A stretch of DNA of 64,000 nt, taken from contig NC_081548.1 of the NCBI RefSeq assembly GCF_901000735.1, positions 24,539,591 through 24,603,590 of the forward strand, written 5' to 3'. Positions 1 through 10,927 of the stretch are shown here, piece by piece; positions within the stretch are counted from its first letter, which is position 1, and each line of letters starts with the position of its first letter. The position numbers and the translations under genes are program-made. The DNA is from Corylus avellana. Lineage: Eukaryota; Streptophyta; Magnoliopsida; Fagales; Betulaceae. Under the pieces are notes generated by a model. The model worked only from the letters and a program-made list of their open reading frames with translations. It was not told the DNA's origin and ran no database searches.

Positions 1-429
1 GTTGTCAACTAAATTTCCTTAAATACCCTTGCTTATAAAAATAATATCCCTAAAAAAACCATTCGTATTTATTGACTCCCCCATTGCTTGAGGGTGGTCG
101 CTGCCACCCCCGTAGGTTCTGTTCGGGAGGCCGACCACCCCCAAATGGTTTTATTTTGGGTGCCCAAAAAAAAAAAACGAATGATATTTTGGGGATATGA
201 TTCTTAAAGTTATTCCATTCCTGGGGGAATACCTATTCTCTACCTTTTTTGGAGGAAGGGTTATTTCTCATATCAGAGGAACAACTATTTTATGGCACAA
301 CCAAATAACGGAATAGCTATTCCTATGAAATAACTATTCCATTTTATGGCACAAACAAATAACGGAATAGCTATTCCTATGAAATAACTATTCCATTCCT
401 AATTCTATTCCATTGTACCAAACATGCCC
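1..429. mobile_element. Tourist/PIF-Harbinger-like MITE, right part
   Basis: This non-coding stretch lies in an intron of the WD40 gene. It contains GC-rich inverted boxes of the type ggtggtcg/cgaccaccc (about 90-145). A tandem duplication of a roughly 60 bp AT-rich unit around 290-400 contains ggaatagctattcc. The right end reads gtaccaaacatgccc followed by TAA at 430-432. This matches the end structure of the better delimited element at 30181-30645 (taccaaacttaccc then TAA). The left end was not found and may lie outside the window. Family assignment rests on the shared end and internal boxes. Confidence 0.5.
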
Positions 430-715
430 TAAATCATTCAAATTAAGCCTTCCATCAACCTCACTGATGCCCATGGCTGGTCTGTCATGTTAAATAGAGC
501 CTGTGGCACTACTTAATCTATATTTGGCAACCTTAAGTCCACATAAAATCGCACGTGGTAGGATAGAAATGGAGTTCTATTTTCTCTTTTGAAATTATCT
601 TTAGCCTGTTTTTCAATCCATGAAACTGTAGTTGCGTGGAGTAATTGTGTAGTGTAACTTTTAACTCTTTAAATTCTTGTGTTGATTCTCATTTAGTTCT
701 TGTTGCAATATCTAG

Positions 716-2531
716 GTACAATCACAAGAGTCTGTTGGTATGCTGCATAAGTTATCTGGAGGAGCATGGGATCCACATGATGTGAATGCTGTTGCAGTCA
801 CTTGTGACTCTGCTACCCAATTTTGGGATCTACGGACAATGAAGTATGTTATGCTTTCATACTTTATTGTTGTGTTGCTTTAATAATTGTTTATCACCCA
901 TATGTAAAGAGTTTGCATGTAGGTTAGTTTTTGTTTGAAGTATGTTGTCAGATAGTCTCACAGCTTATCAACCCAACCATTGTCTTCATTTGAAACTAGG
1001 ACCTACCTTCTTAATGGTTTTTGATGTGAAACAAAATAGTCATGAATTCACACAACAAAATTAAGGCAAAACTGGGGCAAAGTGAGGAGAAAAAAAGCTA
1101 AAAGAAGAGATAGAAGAAGCTACAAAGAGAGAAGTGAGGAAAGAGAAAGAGGATGAAGAGAGAGAAAAAGGCAGGGGAAAGCGAGAGAAAGAAGAGGGGG
1201 AAGGGAGAAGAATATATCCTTCATTTTTTTATTCTATCAACTTTGCCTCCATTGGAGTACAATGTATGCTGAAATAGACTCCAACTAAACCCTTGGGCCA
1301 CGTCTATTTATTAACTTACCTAACACGGCAATGCCCACTATTGAATTGCCCAAAATAATTTAGGGCAACACTTAATACTATTGACTCTTGAAAATTAAAT
1401 ACTAATAACTCGTTCTGCAGCAGGTTCTTTTTCTTCCTGTTACTGAAAACTGCTTCTTTCTGCTGAGTAGGTTGACAATGTTAACAAGTAGAACTATTGT
1501 GCACTAATGTATTCTTATTTTGGTTTTCTCTTTTTGTCAACTAGTTAGTATGATTTGGAAAAACTTTTTGATTTGCATAAAGGGAGGAAAGGTGTTTATG
1601 GAACTGCTAATTTCATATGGTAAAAGTACCAAAGCTCATTGGTGACCAATGATTGGATTATTGATTGCAGGAAGACAAATTCAATTGAGCGTGCCCATGT
1701 CCGCAATGTTGATTACAACCCGAAGAAGAAGCATATATTTGTAAGAATTTAACTTTGCATTTAGTATACTCGTCTTTGTGTGTGTTCTAACTCCTTATAA
1801 AATATAACTCGTCTCAAATTATACTTAACTCTCTCGTTGATAATGATGTATAGATTGGCAGCTAGAGGGTATCTGTCTACACTCATGTATACATGCTTTC
1901 ATTGTATGTTACAGTGCATGGATAATTTCTTCACATTGCTTCTTATAGCATAAGAAATATCTTTACTGCTTCTAATTTTTTTTAGCATAATTAATATTTT
2001 ATCTTTATTGCAGGTCACTGCAGAAGAGGAATCTGGGATTTGCATATGGGATCTTAGAAAGCCAGAGGTTCCCATCCAAGAACTTCCGGGACATACACAC
2101 TGGTATATATATTTAAAGCCTGTTTGTGATTGTGTTGGGAAATAGAGCTTTTGTCTATAGAAAAAAATTTACAAGATCTTTTTAGAAAAAAACCTTATTT
2201 TTAAGCTTCTCCCAAAACACAGTTTTGAGCTTTTTAGAGCAAAAAAGTGCTTTTTAAATTTTTTTACCAAACGGACCCATTTTTGCTTGTTGTTAGCCGT
2301 GTTCTTGCTGGATGAACCCTATTGTATACATGCATCTGAGTGTTTTCTGTTATTAACTTTGTGCACTTTTAAATGATTTTGATTGGCTGTATCCTTTGTA
2401 AAAAAGAATTTTAGATTTTCACATCCTTTTAGCTCCCTAACCTGTTTAAACATGTCACCAGGACATGGGCTGTCAAGTGTAACCCTGAGTACGACAGGCT
2501 GATTTTGGTACTCTCTCTCTCTCTCTCTCTC

Positions 2532-2584
<53 letters not shown>

Positions 2585-3840
2585 CACGTGTGCATGTGTA
2601 CAAACATATACACATATATTCAAGCCTTTTTTTTGAAGTCCGGAATGGATATTATAGCATACATTTATACATATATTCAAGCCTTTTTTTTTGAAGTCCG
2701 GAATGGATATTATAGCATACATTTATACATATATTCAAGCCTTTTGTTTTTGAAGTCCGGAATGGATATTAGAGCATACATTTATACATATATTCAAGGC
2801 TTTTTTTGAAGTCCAGAATGGATATTATAGCATACATTTACATTCATCTTGTTAAGGTCTTAGATCTAAGTGGTACCATAGCATCACCTCATCTGCACTG
2901 TATATGCCTTCAAAATATTGTAAGACCATTATTTCACTAAATATCTGATGACTGACTGACTCACTGTATTATTTCTCTGATAAAATGGAACCTTTTGCAG
3001 AGTGCTGGTACAGACTCAACTGTCAACTTGTGGTTGGCTTCTCCATCTGGCAGTGATGAGTTTACATCTGAAAGGTCCTTTTCTTGTCTTGGGCGTTTAA
3101 ATATATTCTTTTGGCTTATTTCATCCTTTGATTTCTGCCGATAATTTTCATCTATGTTTTGTTTTTGGCAGCCTGGTTGATTCACCAACTCGGCGGGTGG
3201 ATCCATTACTTCATTCATACAGTGACTACGAAGACAGTGTTTATGGTAATTACTACAACCCTCTGGTTTTTCTATGCTTTTTATCGTTTTACTAAAGCTG
3301 ACTTTTTTTTTTACACTTGATTTAAAGGCCTTGCTTGGAGCACCCGTGAACCTTGGATCTTTGCATCGTTATCCTATGATGGGAGGGTGAGAACACTAGT
3401 GATCTACTACATAAAGCAGTAGGAAGTGCTAATTAATTCTCTAGGGGAAAAAAATTAAAAATAAAAACTTAGTTTTGCTGCATGGCCTGATACACCTTAT
3501 TGTTGATTGGGGTATGTGTTACATCTCCATTGCTGGGACAACTCATCGATTGGTTTTGTCCTATTTCTCATTGTCATAATGTGAGCATAAGGTTTAATGC
3601 TGCCGAGTTTTTTGTCATGCATGGCTTCCAGAAGCATTCTCTTATGTGCTTCATCTGGGACTTCATTTGCTTCATTTGGATTTTCTGTTAGCAAGGTTGT
3701 GAACATGCATTTATGTCGCTGGGTAAATTAATATAGACACCCATTTGACATTTCTCCTTATCTCACGAATTTGACTCTTTTCTTTTCATTCAAAACAGGT
3801 AGTTGTAGAAGCAGTTAAGCCTTTTCTCTCAAAAAAATGA
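716..3840 (+). CDS. EIPR1: EIPR1/TSSC1-type WD40 repeat protein, C-terminal half
   Basis: Eight exons are visible: 716-843, 1671-1740, 2014-2102, 2462-2507, 3001-3074, 3172-3245, 3328-3386 and 3799-3840. They encode 193 residues ending in a TGA; the N-terminal half lies upstream of the window. Three blades are readable: one ending TQFWDLRT, one ending GICIWDLRKPE, and STVNLWLAS. The C-terminus contains DSVYGLAWS and then FASLSYDGR, the hallmark end of the TSSC1/EIPR1 family. In animals this protein binds the EARP/GARP tethering complexes and acts in endosomal recycling; the same role in plants is inferred. The donors after exons 5 (gtcctt) and 7 (gtgaga) are weak, but reading frame and family similarity run through them. 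Introns hold a minisatellite, a long polypurine tract and MITE fragments. Another WD40 family is unlikely given the C-terminus. Confidence 0.87.
1078..1210 (+). repeat. polypurine tract in WD40 intron
   Basis: About 130 bases are almost entirely A and G (GAGA, GAAGA and GGGGGAAGG runs) with only a few pyrimidines. The tract lies inside an intron of the WD40 gene and no coding potential is seen. Confidence 0.7.
2509..2584 (+). repeat. compound microsatellite (CT)n(TA)n(TG)n
   Basis: Three dinucleotide runs follow one another directly, beginning at the donor site of the WD40 exon that ends at 2507. The ORFs that run through it on both strands are repeat artefacts. Confidence 0.95.
2611..2845 (+). 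repeat. minisatellite, about four 58-bp units
   Basis: A unit of about 58 bp is repeated four times head to tail. It contains catatattcaagcc, then a poly-T run, then gaagtccggaatggatatt. Unit starts fall near 2611, 2668, 2726 and 2785. Units differ mainly in poly-T length and a few substitutions (for example tattag for tattat in the third unit). The array lies in the intron between WD40 exons 4 and 5. Confidence 0.92.
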
Positions 3841-5220
3841 AGCTCGACATACATTGCCGGTTGCTACAACTGGGCTACACGGTGCTCCCTTTATGTTCAC
3901 AGACAGACGCCAGAAGGGAGCAGAACCTAATTTTGGATTTGGGTGTTTTTGTACTGATCAATGTTATGCAGCTACTGGCGATCACTGCATAAATAGAAGT
4001 GTCCCCTTGGCAACGCAGTATTGTGAAAGATGACTCCATTGCATACATCCTTTTTATACATATCTCAAGGCAGATTTCATCATCATCATCTGCTCTCATG
4101 GAATTTCCATGTTTATTTCATGCATCTTTTGTATATTTCTTGCGTTCGATGAAAACAACTACTGCATGGTAATTATTCTTAGGCGTGCCTCTTTTGAGAT
4201 GATCTCATCCATTTGACCTCTTTACTTCAGCAAGTATGTGAATCAAACTGACTCGCGTACACTGAATTGACGGGCTTCCCCTAGCCTGAAATTTATGGAT
4301 TAAACATTTAGAGAGAGAGAGGAGAGAGAGAGAGAGGGGGCAGGCTCCTGATTGGCCAATGTGAGTAGCAATACGTGGGGTTTCCGCCCAACCCATTACA
4401 AAGAAAATCGTTCTTTGAGCTTGCTCCCCTCATGCTTCTAGGCATAGCAATGTGGCGCTAAAGATTCTTTGCTATTCAAAAAAAGGAGAACCGGAGATCT
4501 TGAAGATGTGAAGAGAAAGATAAAGAAAGAAAACAGAAAGAAGAGGCTCTAGGCTAAGTTTTTTTAAATGATATATATTTAGTATATATTATATATAAAA
4601 TATCTTTATTATACATAACATGGCTAGGTTGGTTCGGGGTAGAAAAACTGACCCGAACTATGCGTAAAACTGGCCGTAAGGTGTCAGGTTCGGAGTGGTC
4701 AACCCAACTGGTTTTTTAAACAGCCCTAGGTGGGGCCTTGTTCTCACATGATGTGATATTTTGTTTGTGTGTTTCATGATAATTATTATGCTGCTCAAAG
4801 ATAGCGTAAAGTTGAAGCATGATCATTATTTGGAAGTCTATTTGCTCCCATTAAAACAAAACATCAGGTGCCAATTGCCAAAGGTTATCATTAGTCTCCC
4901 TCATAAAGAAGCCTCTGCAAAACTACCACAAACGTATATCCACGAGTAAATTACGAAAAGTATGTGTTTATAAAGGCTTCTGAATCCGACGTGTATGACA
5001 GTCCCCGATGCTCACATTGGTGACGCAATGCCAGCTTAAGCTTATCCCATAATCCCAAGTGCAAAATTTGTTTCATGAAGTGACATTAAGCTTATCCAAA
5101 ACACGCAGAGACATGAGTCACAGAAACTGTTGGGTGTTTCCTAGTCCAATGGCAGCGATCCAAATCTAAATTCTCGCGCTTTATTCTTCTTTCACTTTGA
5201 CTTGTGGCACTCTTGGTCAC

Positions 5221-5480
5221 CACGTATCCCCTGCCCCGAACCTTTTTACACGTCGGCCAACCGCGTCTTCGGATTCAGCTCATCCACAAGCGCATGGCCA
5301 ACAGGTGTCCTGCCATGTCATCACATTGCAAGGGTGCCGGCACGTGGTGGAACGCAAGAGAAATAGGCGGCACTGGTCGCAGTAAGGGTGTTGCAGACTG
5401 CATAGCTTTTGCTTTCGCAACAGTGATAAAGTCCGCTTATATGTCGTATTGTCACGTGGGCATCTTCTCACAGCCACGTG
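5221..5480. promoter_or_regulatory. cluster of ACGT/G-box motifs, distal upstream of ESV1
   Basis: Three CACGTG palindromes lie at 5341, 5453 and 5475, with further CACGT cores near 5221 and 5250. This is dense for AT-rich plant DNA. G-boxes bind bZIP and bHLH factors that mediate light and abscisic-acid responses. The cluster is 1.1-1.4 kb upstream of the ESV1 start, so a link to ESV1 is inference only. Confidence 0.4.
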
Positions 5481-6237
5481 ATCACAAGCAAAGATTTCAT
5501 TAAGAAAATCCGGAGATTCTCTGAGTGTTTGGGGGGTGATTCGAAGATCTGCTTGATTTATACGTTATCATCCAGGAACTGCTGGTGTACTGCCTCCTAT
5601 ATAATTGATCTTCTGTTTAAAGTTAATTTAATTTTTTAGTATATTTCATTAGATTGTAAATAATAAAAGAAGAAAGTTATATTTATCCAAAGAAAAGAAA
5701 AACCATCATGGAGAAACAGAAGCAAATATTTTTGTGGGCATCACGTTTTAGCTTTATGTGCCCTGTGGACCAGAACATATCCTTGCTGACAAATCATTTG
5801 AATCCTAGCTGACAAATCATGTGAACTTATAGAGTTTGATTAAAGTACGGAACTGGATAAACAAACCCAAGTACTTTGTACAACAAAAGATTTCAAACAC
5901 TAATTGGTCAAGGCCGTTGCCCTTTCATAAAAGAGTAATGCTATTATGCTAGTGTATTTTAAATAGTTTTTATATTAGTAATTAAACAAATAAATTTAAA
6001 AAGTTACTTAAAACAAAGCAGGTCAGCCTATGTAAATTAAGTATAAATGCAACAATTCTTCATCATCTCACTATCAATTTAATAGATTAAATTATATAAA
6101 AAAAAAAAATTATTGGTAATTTGATTTCTAGACGTATATTTAAATAAATAAATAAAACAAAAGGTGGGGGGCTCAGCTGTGCTGTTGGTGTGTTCCATCC
6201 AACCAAGAAAGAATAGAAGTGACGGTGCAAATTTTGA

Positions 6238-6284
6238 CACGTGGCATATCACAAAATGTGTTGGCCCCACCTCCTGCTCACGTG
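6238..6284 (+). promoter_or_regulatory. G-box/ABRE pair in ESV1 proximal promoter
   Basis: CACGTGGC at 6238-6245 is a consensus ABRE-type G-box. A second CACGTG is at 6279-6284. They lie 340-390 bases before the ESV1 start codon, just upstream of a pyrimidine-rich stretch (6325-6380) typical of a plant transcription start region. Confidence 0.5.
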
Positions 6285-6608
6285 TATGATTAAATCCCCG
6301 GGATTCGCAGCCATTTTCCAAAGCACCTTCTCCGATCTGATCTCTCCTCTCTTCAAAGCTCAGTCCCTCCCTCACCGTCAGGTGCCCCAAGGCCCCCAAC
6401 ACAAAGATTCCCCCGAAATTCTCTCCTCTAATCCCATTGGTTGCTTATTTTTGTTTCCCAAAATTCCTAATATTAAAGAGGGAAAAATTAAAAAGGGAAA
6501 AACACAGGTCTCCTTCGTTCTCTGGAGTTCAACAACACTCAGAGTGACTTTCTCCAGTTTTACACGAGGGATTTCTGTTTCTACTTTAGGGTTTTGATAT
6601 TTTTCCGG

Positions 6609-6623
6609 ATGGCATTTTCGTAA
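6609..6623 (+). other. minimal upstream ORF before ESV1
   Basis: ATG GCA TTT TCG TAA encodes MAFS and stops three bases before the ESV1 ATG, in the same frame. Ribosomes would meet this AUG first if the leader begins upstream of 6609. Whether it is used cannot be judged from sequence. Confidence 0.5.
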
Positions 6624-6626
6624 ATA

Positions 6627-9600
6627 ATGGCGGCGAGTTCCGGAGGCTTCGCGGCTCAGTTCGATTTCAAGCTCGGTGGAGGAGGAGGACAGGGAATCGT
6701 CGTCGGAGATGGATTTCCGGGGGCGCATGGTCTCGGATTGGAGGTGAGGAAGCGGTGGTGGTGGAGGAGGAGGGTGCGTGAGCGTGACCGGGTCGTAGGA
6801 CCGTGTCGGATCAGCTGCTGCTGCTCCGACCCGGTTGTCCCGATCCGGAGAGCCAACGGGCCGGTCAAGCGCGTGGAGAAGCGCGAGGAATGGCGGTTCG
6901 ACCCCAAGAGAAGGCCTCACAGAGCCCGAATCCAAGCCTCCCCTTCAACGCCTTTCGCTTCTTCTCAGTATGTCCCAATCTTCGCCTATATGTGTGTGTG
7001 CGTGAGTCTTGTTCACTAGGTGCTTAAGTACTTGGTTTAGCCAAACGAGGTCTTGGTTGTTTTTCGAAGATTACTTGTGGTGGCGATTAGTTTGTATAAG
7101 TTGCTCTTTTTGGCATTTTGATTTTGGTGCAGATCGCGCTTTATCTCGAAACAAGAAAAGAAGTTCTATCCTCGCTGTACCCCGAGAAATTCCGGTCCGC
7201 AATCCCGTGACACGCCTCCGAGAAGAGGTAAATTTGGAATGCAGTCATTGTCATGTTGGTTTGTGATGTAATCTTGATGTTAGTTGCTTTAACAAACAAT
7301 TGAAGATAACTAAGAAAACCTGTGATGAAATTCCGTCTATGCTAACATTTCAATTGATGGCACTTCATTGTAGACACTGGGATTGCGAATGAGAACGAGT
7401 GGGGCATCAGCTTATTGAATGAGAATGTTAATGAGTCTGGTACAAATGAAGATGGGAGTTCTTGGTATCGAGAAAGTGGGGAAGACTTGGGCGAAAATGG
7501 ATACAGATGTAGGTGGACAAGGATGGGTGGTCAATCAAATGATGGTTCCTCAGAGTGGAAAGAAACGGTATAAGTATCGTTCAATCATGTGATATTTCAT
7601 GTATGATAGCATTGTTCACTTGGAGTGAAGCTAAATGGAAGCAATTCTCTGTGAATATTACATGCCAATGACAATTGCTACTCATTTTTACTGGCACATT
7701 CTTCAAATTCTTTTATATATGTATTATTGTTATGCATATATATTAATTAATAAGCAATTGAGGAAGTTCAATTCACACAATGGCTGAAGCTACCTCGCAA
7801 GTTTCTGTCCTTACAAGTAACTGTTGAATTATGTTGTTTAATATCAACTAAATCCGGTTATAAAGGTAAATAACTACTTATAAGGAGGGAGAATATGAGC
7901 AGGTCTTCCATTCCATAGTACATATTTATTTCAGTTGATTCTCAAGGGTGCATAAGCTCTTTGGGAATCTCATGGTGCAATCTGATTTAAAAATTTCTAT
8001 GCAAGGAGGGAATGATGTTGGTTCTGTATGGTTAAGAGGGAAAAAGTTTCAAAATTTATGAATTGAAGTTTATTTCACATTCCAGAGTATTTTTAGTAAT
8101 GAGAAAATGGAAAAAAAAAAAAAAAAAAAATTCCTTTTAAGTAATGATCATCTAATCTGCAAGAAGAATTTCTAGGTGTAGGTCATATGTGTAGCAGTAG
8201 AAGGGTGGCTATGAGAAAAGTGATGATTTTTTCTACCTTGAGGATAAAATTTATATTGGAAAATACTTCCCTAGAAGCAGGCTAAAGTGACGCCTTTTTT
8301 GGAGTGTTGTGTGATTACTGCATCCAAACAAATTTGAAGAGAAGTTTTTTTTGAAGTAACATTCTGACACAAACAGACACAGAAACTGTAAATGGTGGAT
8401 GACATTTTCTTTCTGTTATTGTGCCAATATTGATATGACAAAATGTGAAGTTAAAGCTATGAGTTAGCTTTATCGTGGCCATCAAATCATCATTGTCAAA
8501 GCCTTGTCACAACCTATGGGTGCTATAGCTTCAAGCTATTGTCATATTAGCATCTGGAAATGCATGGATGTTGTCTTGGAGGGACAACAAAATTCATGAA
8601 AACAGTAGTAATTAATGTCAACTCGTATTACTAGCACATTAAATGGACATGGAATTTGAAATTTAATGTGAATAGTTTATCATGTTCTGATGCTTTGAAA
8701 AAGTTGAAAAAAATTAATATGACTAGCATACAGAACATGTCTCTCTCCGTTGAGCTAATTAACAAGTAGTTTCATCTTTTTCTACTAGTAATCTATGTTT
8801 TTTATATCGAGATGCATTTGAGTTCCTGGAGAAAATACTTGTAACATCTTTTTTTTGTTCTGAAATTATTCCATAACTTTGGAGTCTATATTGAGTGATG
8901 TATTACTTTTTATAATTGTAGAGTCTATGATTAATCATCTGCCTTTCAATGAACAGATGACATTTTTTTTATAACCCTATTAAGTATCATCCCAGGTGGA
9001 TGCATTTAATTGGATTTATTGATCTCATTGACAGTGGTGGGAGAAAAGTGACTGGACTGGATACAAAGAGCTAGGTACTTGCTGACCCTATCTTTACTTT
9101 CCCAATTGGTTATTTCTATGGATCAATAGAGATATCTAGATAGTTTTTGATATTCTAGCTAAAAGTTTTGAACAATTTTGTCTAAGGGTTATATTGTTGA
9201 AATTATAGCTTACCAATCTGACTTAAATTGAGCTCCTGCCTGATAGTGATGAAGGGAAAGTTTGCACCTTTCAACATCTGTATATAAATTGATTTACTGG
9301 TTTATGACTCCATCCGAGTAAAATTGTCTATTCCTATTGGTTCATTTTCATTTTCCACATTTCTAGTCATTTTGATTGGGACAAGTAGTCTCCAGTAATT
9401 AAGGGATTGACATGTGGACGACTTATGTAATTCATGCCCAAGCATCTCAAGCTTTAGAAATATATAAGTATGAATCCAATTGTCCATTTCACGTTTCTTG
9501 TTTGTATGAAATATGGTGCCTATCAATCACTTTGGACATTTGTGTGCATATTAATAAGATGCTATAATTTGACTGAGTTAAATGACTTGAGCAATCCCAT

Positions 9601-10892
9601 TGATTCTTTGTCCAGTCGTGCTTCTGGACTATGCACTACCATGTCAAATTAATCTATTATCTGAGGACATGCAATGGCAACCCTTCCCAGCATACTATAT
9701 TACTGTTTGTGTAATTAAATCTAGAAACTGTCCCAGTACATTGCCTGTTTTCAATCTTTTGGCTAATTAATCTGAGTGTTTATTACATGTGCATTCACAA
9801 AGTTCTATCTTCTTGCAGGTGTGGAGAAATCTGGTAGAAATGCTGAAGGGGATTCATGGTGGGAAACATGGCAGGAAAATCTTCAACAAGATGAATGGAG
9901 GTCTTTATCGTTGTCTTCCTGTCCATATAAAAAAAGTTTGCGAACTAAAAAATGTAGTCACTTTCCTGTTTGTGCCACTTCAATTGATATGACAAGTCAA
10001 TAATTCTGGATTCCAACATTGCAGTAATTTAGCAAGGATAGAGAGGAGTGCACAGAAACAAGCAAAATCTGGCACTGAAAATGCTGGATGGTACGAGAAG
10101 TGGTAAGCTAATGTACTTCAATGCCCAATACTTGTGTGCATTGGTTATGCATGTGAGCAACAACGAAGTGTTGTATATTCATAATAGATTGATGATACAT
10201 CTAATCTGAATACAGGTGGGAGAAATACGATGCTAAAGGCTGGACTGAGAAAGGGGCACATAAATATGGTAGACTGAATGAACAGTCCTGGTGGGAGAAG
10301 TGGGGAGAGCATTATGATGGAAGAGGATCTGTTCTCAAATGGTTTTCTTTAATCATCCTTTGTGATTTCACTTTGAACATAAATGTGCTTTGTGCAAATG
10401 CCTTCTTCTATGGATGCTAGTGTATTTCGTACGTTCATTAGTTTGAGTGTGCAAGTCAAAATTCAGATTTTGCCTGTAATCACTACGTATGAGATTTTAT
10501 TTTATTTATTTTTTAATTTATGAAACTAAGCAACAGATGGGAAGAAAGAAAGAAAGAAAATCTGTTCCAAAGTTTCATAATTTCATGCTTCAAAAGAAAA
10601 AAAAATGTGGCATAGTTGATCGTGATAGATATGTGGAGGCAACATACATTTGTAGAAAAATAATTTTCTCTCCCATTCAATGATATATGAACTACGGGTA
10701 TATACCACACTAATAATGATATGAAGACCTTGGTTTGTGTAGAAATTTTAAGGGAGGATAATTGAGGATTTAAGTACTATTTTCCATTGCTTTATCTGAA
10801 ACCATGCTTTGGGAAGAATTGACAAATCACGCAATGTTGGCCTTTTTCTTTGTCTGTTCATGTATTTAATACTTTTAGAGCCTCCCAGTTGA

Positions 10893-10927
<35 letters not shown>

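Larger units (their letters stand above)
3841..6300. other. 3' UTR and intergenic region before ESV1
   Basis: The first 300 bases or so are probably the WD40 3' UTR. The rest shows no open frame with recognisable protein similarity. It holds a (GA)n run near 4311-4337, AT-rich stretches near 4560-4620, and a more GC-rich segment at 5190-5500 with several CACGTG motifs. No RNA gene was recognised. Confidence 0.6.

Noticed and set aside
2319..2722. Overlapping frames of about 98 codons on the minus strand
   Set aside because: They translate dinucleotide and minisatellite repeats (Tyr-Ile, His-Thr, Arg-Glu runs).
5204..5503. 99-codon frame in the G-box-rich segment
   Set aside because: No recognisable similarity, no splice partner, and a second overlapping frame of similar quality; treated as regulatory or intergenic DNA.
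6378..6935. 185-codon open frame on the minus strand across ESV1 exon 1 and leader
   Set aside because: It lies opposite a GC-rich, well-supported exon, is low-complexity (poly-Pro, poly-Ser) and shows no recognisable domain.
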